In this document: piece after piece, positions 8,553 to 16,692 of the stretch
Numbering within the stretch: position 1 is the stretch's first letter
Layout of the letters: every line of letters begins with the position of its first letter
NCBI GenBank assembly: GCA_028693055.1
Contig: JAQUWD010000013.1
Coordinates: 1 to 64,000, forward strand
Length of the DNA: 64,000 nucleotides
Source of the DNA: Eubacteriales bacterium
Lineage (GTDB): Bacteria > Bacillota > Clostridia > Christensenellales > Aristaeellaceae
Direction: 5' to 3'
The notes under the pieces: generated by a model
Told to the model about the DNA's origin: nothing
The model's input: the letters and a program-made list of their open reading frames with translations, nothing else
Database searches by the model: none
Translations under genes and position numbers: made by a program

Positions 8553-10133
8553 GTGTTAAGGAAGCCAAACGTAGTATACGTCTTTGCGGATGATCTGGGC
8601 CGGGGACTGCTCAGTTGCTATGGACAGCCCCATTACCGTACGCCGAACATCGACCGTCTGATGCGCGAAAGCCTGAGCTTTGATAACGCCCATGGCTGCC
8701 ATATCTGCGCTCCGGCACGGGCGAGCCTGCTATGCGGCATCCACGACAGCCACAGCGGCGGCTGGACGTTTACCCGGGCTGGGGTATACAAGGATATGGC
8801 TAGGGGCGACATTACCATGGAGCAGGTGTACGAGTTGATCCACAACACGGGCGTGGAGAGCCGGGCGGACGATCTGTTCCTGCCGCAGGTCTTTAAGCGC
8901 GCGGGCTATTATACGGGGCAGATCGGCAAGCTGGAATGGGGCTTTGCCACATCGGGCGACGAGATTAAGGGCCACGGCTGGGATTATCATTATGGGTATT
9001 ATGACCACGCAATGTGCCACGGCTACTATCCTCCGTTTATGTTTGAAAATGGAAGCGTGGTGACCATTGAGGGCAATACAGATCCGGACTGCGGGCAGGA
9101 TCAATACGCGGGCTACCACAAAAACGGCGAGGACATGCGCGCTGGCCGAGCCCGATACTCCCAGGATCTGTTTGACGAGAAGATCGACGCGTTTCTCCAG
9201 CAGCACCGACAGGAACCGTTTTTCCTGTATCATCCCACCCAGCTTCCCCACGGTGAGCTGTCGATCGCTGAGATCGATCCGCAGGTAGCGGATGACCAGG
9301 ATTTGACGCTGTCGGAGAAGATCTTTGCGTCTATGGTGATCCGCTTGGATGAAACGGTGGGGCGGATTGTGCGGAAGCTGGACGAGCTGGGCTTGAAGGA
9401 CGATACCATACTGGTGTTTGGCTCGGACAACGGCCACTGCAACTACTACTCCATTGAGCGCACCGGCTATTTCTGCCTATACAACGCCAAGGGTGAGTAC
9501 ATGGATCATTATCGCGTGCGCTATACCTCGGAGGCCTGCGGCGACGTTTTCAACGGAAACGACGGGCGCACGGGATGCAAGACCTCCAATTTCGAGGGTG
9601 GTACGCTGGTGCCGCTTATGTACCGCTGGCCGGGTCATATACCTGCAAATGTAACAACCCACTGTCTGGTGGCCAACTACGACTTTATGGCGACGATGGG
9701 CGACCTGCTGGACGTCGATGTGGGTGAGGGAAAGGACGGCGTGTCCTACCTGCCGTTGTTACTTGGCAACGAGGGGGCATTCAAGGGGCACAACTATATC
9801 GTGTTTGCAAGCGCACGGGGGCCTGCGCTGGTCACGCGAGATGGCTGGAAGCTGCGCAGCCATCTGACGGAAAACTACAAGTTCGATACCTTTGGAGCCT
9901 ACTGGGAGGAGATGGAGGGTAAGGTAGCGCTAGAATTGTACTATCTGCCCGACGATTACCGGGAGGAGCGGGATCTGTCCGCCCAACAGCCGCAGCTGGT
10001 GCGACGTCTGCTGTCCGCACTGGTAAAGGAGTGCGACGGCAACCTGATCAACGGTACGCCACAGGCGCATTTCGCGTTTTATGGCTACGATTACAGACGG
10101 GAGATTGAGGAGCAACGCCATGAAAAGAGTTGA
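8553..10133 (+). CDS. Type I sulfatase (arylsulfatase-like), Cys-type
   Basis: This 526-residue enzyme should hydrolyse sulfate esters, here probably on a glycan fragment imported by the operon's transporter. Metal-binding Asp residues are in VYVFADDLG. The catalytic signature is C52-A-P-A-R56 (consensus C/S-x-P-x-R), so Cys52 should be converted to formylglycine. No maturase gene is in the window. GKLEWGF replaces the usual GKWHLG, a variant I recall from one sulfatase branch. DNGH near residue 290 supplies further metal ligands. No signal peptide is seen, so action is cytoplasmic. The start is GTG 8553 after AGGAGGGG. The 3' end overlaps the next gene by 14 bases, so translation is coupled. 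Confidence 0.88.
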   Translation: MLRKPNVVYVFADDLGRGLLSCYGQPHYRTPNIDRLMRESLSFDNAHGCHICAPARASLLCGIHDSHSGGWTFTRAGVYKDMARGDITMEQVYELIHNTGVESRADDLFLPQVFKRAGYYTGQIGKLEWGFATSGDEIKGHGWDYHYGYYDHAMCHGYYPPFMFENGSVVTIEGNTDPDCGQDQYAGYHKNGEDMRAGRARYSQDLFDEKIDAFLQQHRQEPFFLYHPTQLPHGELSIAEIDPQVADDQDLTLSEKIFASMVIRLDETVGRIVRKLDELGLKDDTILVFGSDNGHCNYYSIERTGYFCLYNAKGEYMDHYRVRYTSEACGDVFNGNDGRTGCKTSNFEGGTLVPLMYRWPGHIPANVTTHCLVANYDFMATMGDLLDVDVGEGKDGVSYLPLLLGNEGAFKGHNYIVFASARGPALVTRDGWKLRSHLTENYKFDTFGAYWEEMEGKVALELYYLPDDYREERDLSAQQPQLVRRLLSALVKECDGNLINGTPQAHFAFYGYDYRREIEEQRHEKS

Positions 10134-12666
10134 CGAGCTGGACGAATGGTATCTGCGAGAAGCCCAAGGCGACGAAACGCCCGCTTCCCTGTCCACCTGC
10201 GCGCTGACAGCTCAGGACGGCTGGATGCGGGCAAAAAATGGCGAGCAGGTGCAGGAGGTTCTGCTGCGCGAGAAAAGGATCGACCCGGAAGTCCTTTTGG
10301 GCCATACCGAGAGCGCCCAATGGGTCTCGGAGAAGGATTGGGTCTACGTCTGTGACTTCTGCTGCGTTCCGGCAGCCAACAGCTATCTGCGCTTTGGGGG
10401 CGTGGACACCGTAGCAGAGATCTGGCTGAACGGCGAAATGCTTGCGGAGAACGACGATATGTACGTTCCCCTGCTTGTAGACACAGGGGATCGGCTCCGG
10501 GAGCGGAACAGGCTCATCGTCCGCTTTACGTCGCCGCTGCGCGTGGTGAGGGAACGCCTTGCGGCAATGCCGGAGGAGACCCGCAGCCTTATGGACGATA
10601 TCTCCGTTATTCGGAAATGTACGCTGGATTTCGGAGATTTCGGCGGCGTGAAGCTGACAAACGTGGGACTGTTCGAGGCGGTAACGCTGGTATCGCCCGA
10701 TCTGTGCGAGCTTGGCTTTACCGATGTGGAAACGACGCTCAACGACCGGATGAACCGCGCCACTATTTCCGTAACGCCCCACATTCAGGGCAAGACTCCC
10801 GCTGATGCTACCGTCCTGCTCACACTGTGCGCCCCGGAGGGCGGCGTTGTGGCCCAAAGCAGTACGCGTCCCGGAGAGACCGTCGCGTTGAACGTGACCG
10901 ATCCGGCACTGTGGTGGCCCAAAAACTACGGCGGGCAGCCCCTTTATCGCCTGCGGGTGGAGCTGTACGCCCAGGGCAGGATGCTGGACGAGGAAGTCAA
11001 GGGCATCGGCATTCGGGAATTAGAAAAAACGGGAGATATGCGTTTCCGTGTAAACCATCGGGAGATCAAGCTGTGGGGTGGAAACATGGTTCCCTTCCAG
11101 GGCTTTACCCACCGATGGGATCCTGAAAGATGCGACGAGACCATGGAGCGCATCGCCAATTTGAACATGAACCTGCTGCGCATCTGGGGAGGTGGAATGC
11201 AGTACGGCGACAGCTTCTATGAGAGGTGCGATCAGCTGGGCATCATGGTATATCAGGATTTCTTCCTGCATTGGGCGTACTACCCCGAAACTAAGGAATT
11301 TCGTGATAACTATGTGCGGGAAGCTGAATACCAGGTGAAGCGCCTCAAGCATCATCCCTGCATCCTTCTTTGGAGCGGCGGAAACGAAACGTGGATGCAC
11401 AACGAGGAAAACACCTACGTGAAGCACGACTTGGGGTACGCGCCGTTCAAAGAGGATTTCGCATCTGTTTGCGCACGGCTGGATCCCAAACGGTACTATT
11501 TGACCAGCTCTCCCGCCGGTGGGGATTATCCCAGCGACCCTTCCCAGGGGGACGGACATCCGCTTTATTACACCTACCGCCACAGCGTGGAGAAGTATCC
11601 CGTGTTTGTTTCGGAGTCGGCGCGAACCTCCACCGGCCCGCTTCGTAGCCTGAAACGCTTTATGCGGGAGGAGGAAATCTGGCCGGAGGGCTACATAAAC
11701 CATGTTACCTATCCTTCTACCAAGGAGCAACGGGAGAAGTACCTTTGCGCCACGGAAAAGTTCTTTATCCCGCTGTGGAAGAAGGTGCCCGTCCCCGACA
11801 CCTGGAAGAAATGGAGCGCAGGCTTCTTTGCGGGTGAAAGCGCGGATGTGGAGAAGTTTTACGAGGCCCACGATGCGGAGTCGCTGGTCTACCGCTACAA
11901 TGCTGCTTACGCCGACTTTATGCGCACGTACAGCGAGGGGGTACGGCGGGGCAAGCCCAGCTGGGATCTGACCGGTCCCAGACGCGCAAACGGGTATATG
12001 CTGTGGAAGATCAACGATACGTGGCCACAGTTCTATTGCTCTCTGATCGATTTCTTCCTAGAAACCTATATCCCTTATTATCAGGTGCGCCGCTCCTTCG
12101 CGCCCGTGCTGCTTTCCTTCGAAACGGAAGACCACCTGCTGCTATGGGGCGTGAACGACACAGACAGGGACGTGCGCGGCACGGTGCGGGTGCTGGGCTT
12201 TAGCATGGCGTACAACCGTGTTATGGCGCAAACGGAGATTCCGGTTTTACTGCGCGCAGGCGAATCCCGCGTTGTAACCGATTTGGATCGGCTTTGTCCG
12301 GTGATCAGGGAATGGGTGCTGTTTGCGGAGCTGGTCGATACGGAGGGACGGCAGGTGACGCGAAGCGATGGGTTTATCGAACGCGAGCGTTATTTGATGT
12401 TCCCCGACCCGTGCCTGACCCTGCACCAGGACGGCGACGACCTACTGCTCACAACAGATCGCTTCGCCCATTGTGTGGAGCTGACCGGCAGCGACGACGG
12501 CGACGAATTTGGCTGGCTCTTTGACGATAACTATTTTAACCTTCTGCCTTTTGAGAAAAAGCGTGTGCGCGTTTTGGGCAGACATCGACGCGGGCAAATC
12601 ACCGCCCGCGCGCATTACGGGGAACAGGCTACGATGATCGCCTATGAAAGCGAACGGCAGGAGTGA
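10120..12666 (+). CDS. Glycoside hydrolase family 2, beta-mannosidase-like
   Basis: This 848-residue cytoplasmic exoglycosidase has the GH2 plan: a sugar-binding beta domain (about 1-190), an immunoglobulin-like domain (about 190-310), then a TIM barrel. KLWGGNMVPFQGF and LLRIWGGGMQYGDSFYERCD are typical of beta-mannosidases. The acid/base is Glu423 in SGGNE and the likely nucleophile is Glu499 in VFVSESART. I chose ATG 10120, which overlaps the sulfatase end by 14 bases. Next to a sulfatase it probably removes terminal beta-mannosyl (or related) residues from a sulfated glycan. Other GH2 activities cannot be excluded. Confidence 0.87.
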   Translation: MKRVDELDEWYLREAQGDETPASLSTCALTAQDGWMRAKNGEQVQEVLLREKRIDPEVLLGHTESAQWVSEKDWVYVCDFCCVPAANSYLRFGGVDTVAEIWLNGEMLAENDDMYVPLLVDTGDRLRERNRLIVRFTSPLRVVRERLAAMPEETRSLMDDISVIRKCTLDFGDFGGVKLTNVGLFEAVTLVSPDLCELGFTDVETTLNDRMNRATISVTPHIQGKTPADATVLLTLCAPEGGVVAQSSTRPGETVALNVTDPALWWPKNYGGQPLYRLRVELYAQGRMLDEEVKGIGIRELEKTGDMRFRVNHREIKLWGGNMVPFQGFTHRWDPERCDETMERIANLNMNLLRIWGGGMQYGDSFYERCDQLGIMVYQDFFLHWAYYPETKEFRDNYVREAEYQVKRLKHHPCILLWSGGNETWMHNEENTYVKHDLGYAPFKEDFASVCARLDPKRYYLTSSPAGGDYPSDPSQGDGHPLYYTYRHSVEKYPVFVSESARTSTGPLRSLKRFMREEEIWPEGYINHVTYPSTKEQREKYLCATEKFFIPLWKKVPVPDTWKKWSAGFFAGESADVEKFYEAHDAESLVYRYNAAYADFMRTYSEGVRRGKPSWDLTGPRRANGYMLWKINDTWPQFYCSLIDFFLETYIPYYQVRRSFAPVLLSFETEDHLLLWGVNDTDRDVRGTVRVLGFSMAYNRVMAQTEIPVLLRAGESRVVTDLDRLCPVIREWVLFAELVDTEGRQVTRSDGFIERERYLMFPDPCLTLHQDGDDLLLTTDRFAHCVELTGSDDGDEFGWLFDDNYFNLLPFEKKRVRVLGRHRRGQITARAHYGEQATMIAYESERQE

Positions 12667-12766
12667 CCGCCCGCTTGGCTATAGCCGGTGGCTCGGACGG
12701 GGAGCTGAACCGAAGGCCATACATAAATTGCGGCGTGAAAACGCCAAGGAACAAAGGAGCGGTACG

Positions 12767-13744
12767 ATGATCTACAGACAGGTGGGACAATCCGGACTCA
12801 AGGTCAGTGCCCTAAGCTTAGGCAGCTGGCTCACTTACGGACGGAACGTGGACGACGGCACGGCGGAATCCATCATTGACGCTGCGTACGAATGCGGCAT
12901 CAACAGCTTTGACACGGCAAACGGCTATTATCGAGGCGCGGCGGAGATGGTGCTGGGAAAAGCGCTGAAGAAGTATCCCCGCTCCTCGCTGGTGGTCGCC
13001 AGCAAGATCTTCTTTCCCATGGGAGAAGGCCCCAACGACCGCGGACTGTCCCGCAAGCATCTGACAGAGCAGATGGACGCGATCCTGTCCAGGCTGCAAA
13101 CGGACTATTTGGACATACTCTATTGCCACCGCCCGGACGAATCCACTCCGCTGTACGAAACGCTTCGTACGCTGGATGACTTCATCCGTCGCGGCAAGGT
13201 GCTTTATATTGGCGTCAGCGAGTGGAGCGCCGCACAGATCACCCAGGCACTGGCGCTGGAGGATCGCTATCTGCTGGATCGCCTGATCGTACACCAGCCG
13301 CTGTTCAATCTGTTGAACCGCCGGATCGAGAGCGAGATCCTGCCTGTGTGTCGGGCACAGGGAATCGGACAAATGGTCTACTCGCCACTGGGCATGGGAA
13401 TGCTGACGGGAAAGTACCGGAAGGATCAGCCGGCGCCGGAGGGCAGCCGCGTCACTATCAGCGATATCAGCCCCTGGATGCGCCGGGATTACTTTACTGA
13501 CGAGAATTTTGAGAAGGTGGAGCGCCTTCGTAGCGTTGCCGATCATTATGAGATGAACCTACCGGAGCTGGCGCTGGCATGGGTGCTATCTGTGGAGGGC
13601 ATATCCAGCGCCATTATCGGCGCGAGCCGTCCAGAGCAGGTGCGCGGCAACGTGAAGGCCGCCGATATCCAGCTGACCCCGGAGATGTTGGAAGCGATCG
13701 AGCGGGCAGCGAAACCCGATAAAAACAGTGAGGTGAGCCAGTAA
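12767..13744 (+). CDS. Aldo/keto reductase (Kv-beta/YghZ-like)
   Basis: This 325-residue NAD(P)H-dependent oxidoreductase has the AKR tetrad: Asp and Tyr in FDTANGYY, Lys in VVASK, and His in YCHRPD. The cofactor-binding end reads IIGASRPEQV. An ACAAAGGAG site precedes ATG 12767. The stop TAA shares its last base with the next ATG (TAATG), so the two genes are translationally coupled. In this operon it may reduce or oxidise a sugar released by the sulfatase and mannosidase. The exact substrate cannot be read from sequence. Confidence 0.88.
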   Translation: MIYRQVGQSGLKVSALSLGSWLTYGRNVDDGTAESIIDAAYECGINSFDTANGYYRGAAEMVLGKALKKYPRSSLVVASKIFFPMGEGPNDRGLSRKHLTEQMDAILSRLQTDYLDILYCHRPDESTPLYETLRTLDDFIRRGKVLYIGVSEWSAAQITQALALEDRYLLDRLIVHQPLFNLLNRRIESEILPVCRAQGIGQMVYSPLGMGMLTGKYRKDQPAPEGSRVTISDISPWMRRDYFTDENFEKVERLRSVADHYEMNLPELALAWVLSVEGISSAIIGASRPEQVRGNVKAADIQLTPEMLEAIERAAKPDKNSEVSQ

Positions 13745-14943
13745 TGGAGGCTTGTACGTTTTTGAGCCCCACGCGGCTGGTAATCGGCCGCGATGCGGAA
13801 GCCCAGACTCCCCATTGGATTCGGCAAGAAGGCTGCAGCCGTGTGCTGGTGCATCACGACAGCGGCTACGTGAAGCAGAGCGGCTTGGTGGATCGAATCA
13901 TCGCGCTGCTGCGGGAGGACGGGTTGACGGTCGTGGAGCTGGGCGGCGTTGTGCCCAATCCGCGCTTGGCCCTTGTCCGCGAGGGGATCTGCGTCTGCCG
14001 GGAAAATCAGATCGACTTTCTGCTGGCCGTTGGCGGCGGAAGCGTGATCGACTCCTGCAAGGCTATCGGCTTAGGTGTGGCATACGACGGCGACGTATGG
14101 GATTTCTTCGCCGAAAAGGACGGCGTACCCATGGCCGTTCCAACCCGCAGTTTGCCCATAGGCGTGGTGCTGACCATCGCCGCCACGGGTTCGGAGGCGT
14201 CCAACAGCTGTGTCGTCACCAACGGCGATCTGAAACGCTTCTGTGACAACGATGTAAACCGCCCCCGGTTTGCGATCGAGAATCCGCTCCTGACCTGCTC
14301 GCTGCCGCCCTTCCAAACTGCCTGCGGCATCGTGGATATCATGTCCCACTCCATGGAAAGGTACTTTACCTGCGAGGAGGGAGGTAATTACCTAACAGAC
14401 GCGCTGTGCGAAGCCGTGTTTCGCACCTGCCTCACCTGCGCGCCCATCCTGCGGGAAAACCCCCAGAATTATCAGGCGCGGGCCAATGTCATGGTCGCGT
14501 CCTCCCTTTCTCATAACGGCTTGACCGGCATTGGACGCACGGGGGATTGGGCTTCGCACTTCATAGAGCACGAGCTGTCCGGAGAATTCGACGTTACCCA
14601 TGGGGCGGGCTTGGCGGTGATCATACCGGCATGGATGCGCTATGTATGGCCAGAGCGGCCGAACCTTTTCCTTGCCTTTGCCACCCGTGTAATGGGTGTG
14701 GAGGCGGACATGGATCATCCGGAGCTTACCATTCAGGAAGGAATCCGGCGGCTGGAGGATTTCTTCCGCTCAATGGGCCTTCCCACGCGCCTGCGGGATA
14801 TGCCCGGCGTGGGAAGGGTGGACGAGCGGATCATGGAGAAAATGGCCCGCCGGGTCCGCACTGTACACGCGGACGGCAGCATCGGCTGGGTGAAACGTCT
14901 GTATACGAAGGATATCGTCGTCATCTTCCAACTGGCGCAGTAG
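13744..14943 (+). CDS. Iron-containing alcohol dehydrogenase (BDH/family III)
   Basis: This 399-residue metal-dependent dehydrogenase has the nucleotide-binding GGGSVIDSCKAIG at about 97-109. Metal ligands lie in CGIVDIMSHSMERYF (Asp and His) and in the EHELSGEFDVTHGAGLAVIIP segment (His). It resembles NADPH-linked butanol/aldehyde dehydrogenases. It starts on the last base of the previous stop, so it is coupled to the aldo/keto reductase. Three redox enzymes in a row suggest interconversion of an aldehyde, ketose or polyol derived from the imported sugar. Confidence 0.9.
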   Translation: MEACTFLSPTRLVIGRDAEAQTPHWIRQEGCSRVLVHHDSGYVKQSGLVDRIIALLREDGLTVVELGGVVPNPRLALVREGICVCRENQIDFLLAVGGGSVIDSCKAIGLGVAYDGDVWDFFAEKDGVPMAVPTRSLPIGVVLTIAATGSEASNSCVVTNGDLKRFCDNDVNRPRFAIENPLLTCSLPPFQTACGIVDIMSHSMERYFTCEEGGNYLTDALCEAVFRTCLTCAPILRENPQNYQARANVMVASSLSHNGLTGIGRTGDWASHFIEHELSGEFDVTHGAGLAVIIPAWMRYVWPERPNLFLAFATRVMGVEADMDHPELTIQEGIRRLEDFFRSMGLPTRLRDMPGVGRVDERIMEKMARRVRTVHADGSIGWVKRLYTKDIVVIFQLAQ

Positions 14944-14956
14944 GCGGGAGGAAACC

Positions 14957-16087
14957 ATGTATTTAACGGGAACCAAGAAACTGGGCTTTGGTTGTATGCG
15001 CTTGCCGATGCGCAAGGATGCGCCGGAGCAAGTGGATACGGACGAGCTGTGCGCGATGATAGACCGCTTCCTTTCGGAGGGCTTCTGCTATTTCGACACG
15101 GCCCACGGCTACACGGATGGGAAAAGCGAGCTGGCTTTGCGGGAATGCCTGACCAGCCGTTATCCCCGGGATGCGTATGTGCTGACGAATAAATTGACGT
15201 CGAAGTTTTTCAACTCAGAGGACGACATCCGCAGCGTGTTCGCGCAGCAGCTTGAGAATGTGGGCGTCGACTATTTCGATTTCTATCTGATGCATTCCCT
15301 CACAAGCTACTGGTATCCGAATTTTGTGAAGAATCACGCCTTCGACATCGCCAAGGAGCTGAAGGCGGCGGGAAAGATTCGCCATATCGGCATCTCCTTT
15401 CACGACAAGCCTGCGCTGCTCAAACAGATACTGGAGGATCATCCGGAAATCGAGGTGGTGCAGATCCAGTTCAATTACGCAGACGAATACAGCCCCAGCA
15501 TCGAAAGCCGCGCTCTGTACGACGTCTGCGTGGCGTACGGAAAGCCCGTGATCGTCATGGAGCCTGTAAAGGGAGGAAGCCTTGCGCAGCTGCTGCCGGA
15601 TTGCGCACAGATTCTGGACAAGCTCCACGGTGGCAGCTATGCTAGCTATGCACTTCGGTACGCGGCGTCCTTTCAACAGGTGGGCATGGTGCTCAGCGGC
15701 ATGAGCAACATGGAGCAGATGGAGGACAACATCAGCTTTATGCGCGATTTCAAGCCCCTTGACCAGCGGGAGATGGAAGCGCTGGCGCAGGTACGGGAGA
15801 GGCTGAACCAGCACGACCTGATCGCCTGCACGGCCTGCCGGTATTGCACGGACGAATGCCCCAAACAGATCCCGATCCCCGACCTGTTCGCCTGTTACAA
15901 CAGCAATCAGCAGTTCCGCGGCTGGAACAGCGACTTTTACTATACCAACAATACCGCTGGGCGCGGGAAGGCCTCTGACTGCATCCACTGCGGCAGCTGC
16001 GAGCATCATTGCCCGCAGCACCTACCCATCCGGCAGTACCTGGAGCAGGTGGCAGCGTTGTTTGAAAAAAAGAAGGAGACGCCATAA
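14957..16087 (+). CDS. Aldo/keto reductase with C-terminal 4Fe-4S domain
   Basis: This 376-residue protein has an AKR barrel with FDTAHGY, LTNKL and LMHS. The carboxyl region carries ferredoxin-like cysteines: CTACRYCTDECPKQIPIP at about 293-310 and CIHCGSCEHHCPQHLPI at about 342-358, enough for two 4Fe-4S clusters. This architecture is common in anaerobes and implies electron exchange with ferredoxin rather than NAD(P)H alone. GGGAGGAAACC precedes ATG 14957. It ends the operon, and a strong hairpin follows. A paralogue of the same layout lies at 52529-53629 on the minus strand. Confidence 0.9.
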   Translation: MYLTGTKKLGFGCMRLPMRKDAPEQVDTDELCAMIDRFLSEGFCYFDTAHGYTDGKSELALRECLTSRYPRDAYVLTNKLTSKFFNSEDDIRSVFAQQLENVGVDYFDFYLMHSLTSYWYPNFVKNHAFDIAKELKAAGKIRHIGISFHDKPALLKQILEDHPEIEVVQIQFNYADEYSPSIESRALYDVCVAYGKPVIVMEPVKGGSLAQLLPDCAQILDKLHGGSYASYALRYAASFQQVGMVLSGMSNMEQMEDNISFMRDFKPLDQREMEALAQVRERLNQHDLIACTACRYCTDECPKQIPIPDLFACYNSNQQFRGWNSDFYYTNNTAGRGKASDCIHCGSCEHHCPQHLPIRQYLEQVAALFEKKKETP

Positions 16088-16097
16088 ACGCTCCGCT

Positions 16098-16132
16098 CGG
16101 CGAAAAGGATCGTTGCTTGATCCTTTTCGCCG
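16098..16132 (+). terminator. Hairpin terminating the sulfatase/mannosidase operon
   Basis: CGGCGAAAAGGATC (16098-16111) and GATCCTTTTCGCCG (16119-16132) pair perfectly around GTTGCTT. ATTTGCTT follows. It lies 10 bases after the last stop. Confidence 0.75.
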
Positions 16133-16195
16133 ATTTGCTTGAAAGACAAAGGAGCTGTATCGCTAAGGTGTTTGCAGCCCATGCCCATTGACTTT

Positions 16196-16345
16196 CCTCC
16201 GCAGAGGGGAGATAGCAACCGAAGGCTGACTGAGGGGTAGCCCTAATGCTGCAGGCTATATCCCACTGGTAAAGGCTACCCCTTCGGCCCTGTCGTGGGC
16301 TGGTCGTTCGGTCGTCGCTCAGCGCACTACCGTGCGCAGCGCTCG
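16196..16345. repeat. Non-coding repeat-like block with inverted arms
   Basis: GGGGTAGCC (16234-16242) and GGCTACCCC (16274-16282) form inverted arms. The preceding CCTCCGCAGAGGGGAGA recurs in shortened form near 18048 (CCCCTCCGCAGAGAG). No reading frame fits. The block looks like a small intergenic repeat of the kind scattered in Clostridia. Confidence 0.45.
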
Positions 16346-16355
16346 ATCTGCTTAG

Positions 16356-16592
16356 CTAATCCAGCAAATTGTACCAGAAGGGGAGCAGCTAGAAAACCGC
16401 CGCCAGCGCGAACAGCTCCATAGCCGCCGCCGTGTTGATGTAGCGCGGACGGGCTGCCAGCGTGGTGGCTTCATAGGGGGTGAATTTGAGCAGATACAGC
16501 ACATCCATATCCACCAGATACGCGACCATGGTGCGAAGGATGGCTGCGGTGAAAGGAAGGGGTGAGCCGGTGGGCTCACCCCTTCCTTTCAC
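16356..16592 (-). pseudogene. Remnant of the C-terminal end of a membrane protein
   Basis: The minus strand reads AILRTMVAYLVDMDVLYLLK, then FTPYEATTLAARPRYIN and AMELFALAAVF. A TAG (16391-16389) is followed in the same frame by LLPFWYNLLD and a second TAG. The hydrophobic pattern looks like the last helices of a polytopic membrane protein interrupted by a nonsense codon. The upstream side runs into the long hairpin at 16543-16598, so the rest of the gene is missing. I do not recognise the family. Confidence 0.45.
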
Positions 16593-16598
16593 CGCAGC
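16543..16598. repeat. Perfect 26-bp inverted repeat with 4-base loop
   Basis: GCTGCGGTGAAAGGAAGGGG plus TGAGCC (16543-16568) pairs without mismatch to its complement at 16573-16598 around GGTG. No T run follows on either side. Its stem is far longer than a normal terminator, and it truncates the membrane-protein remnant. It may come from an inverted duplication or a palindromic mobile element. Confidence 0.75.
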
Positions 16599-16692
16599 AA
16601 AACAGCCGAACAGAATGGAAGACTTTTCATTTTTATTGCCTCATGGTATACTCAAGCAAGAAAGCCCACGAAAGGAAGGAGTGTTCGCCCCT

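Noticed and set aside
16356..16391. In-frame TAG read through as pyrrolysine in the membrane-protein remnant
   Set aside because: The gene is already truncated by the hairpin, and nothing in the window suggests a pyrrolysine system. A nonsense mutation is simpler.
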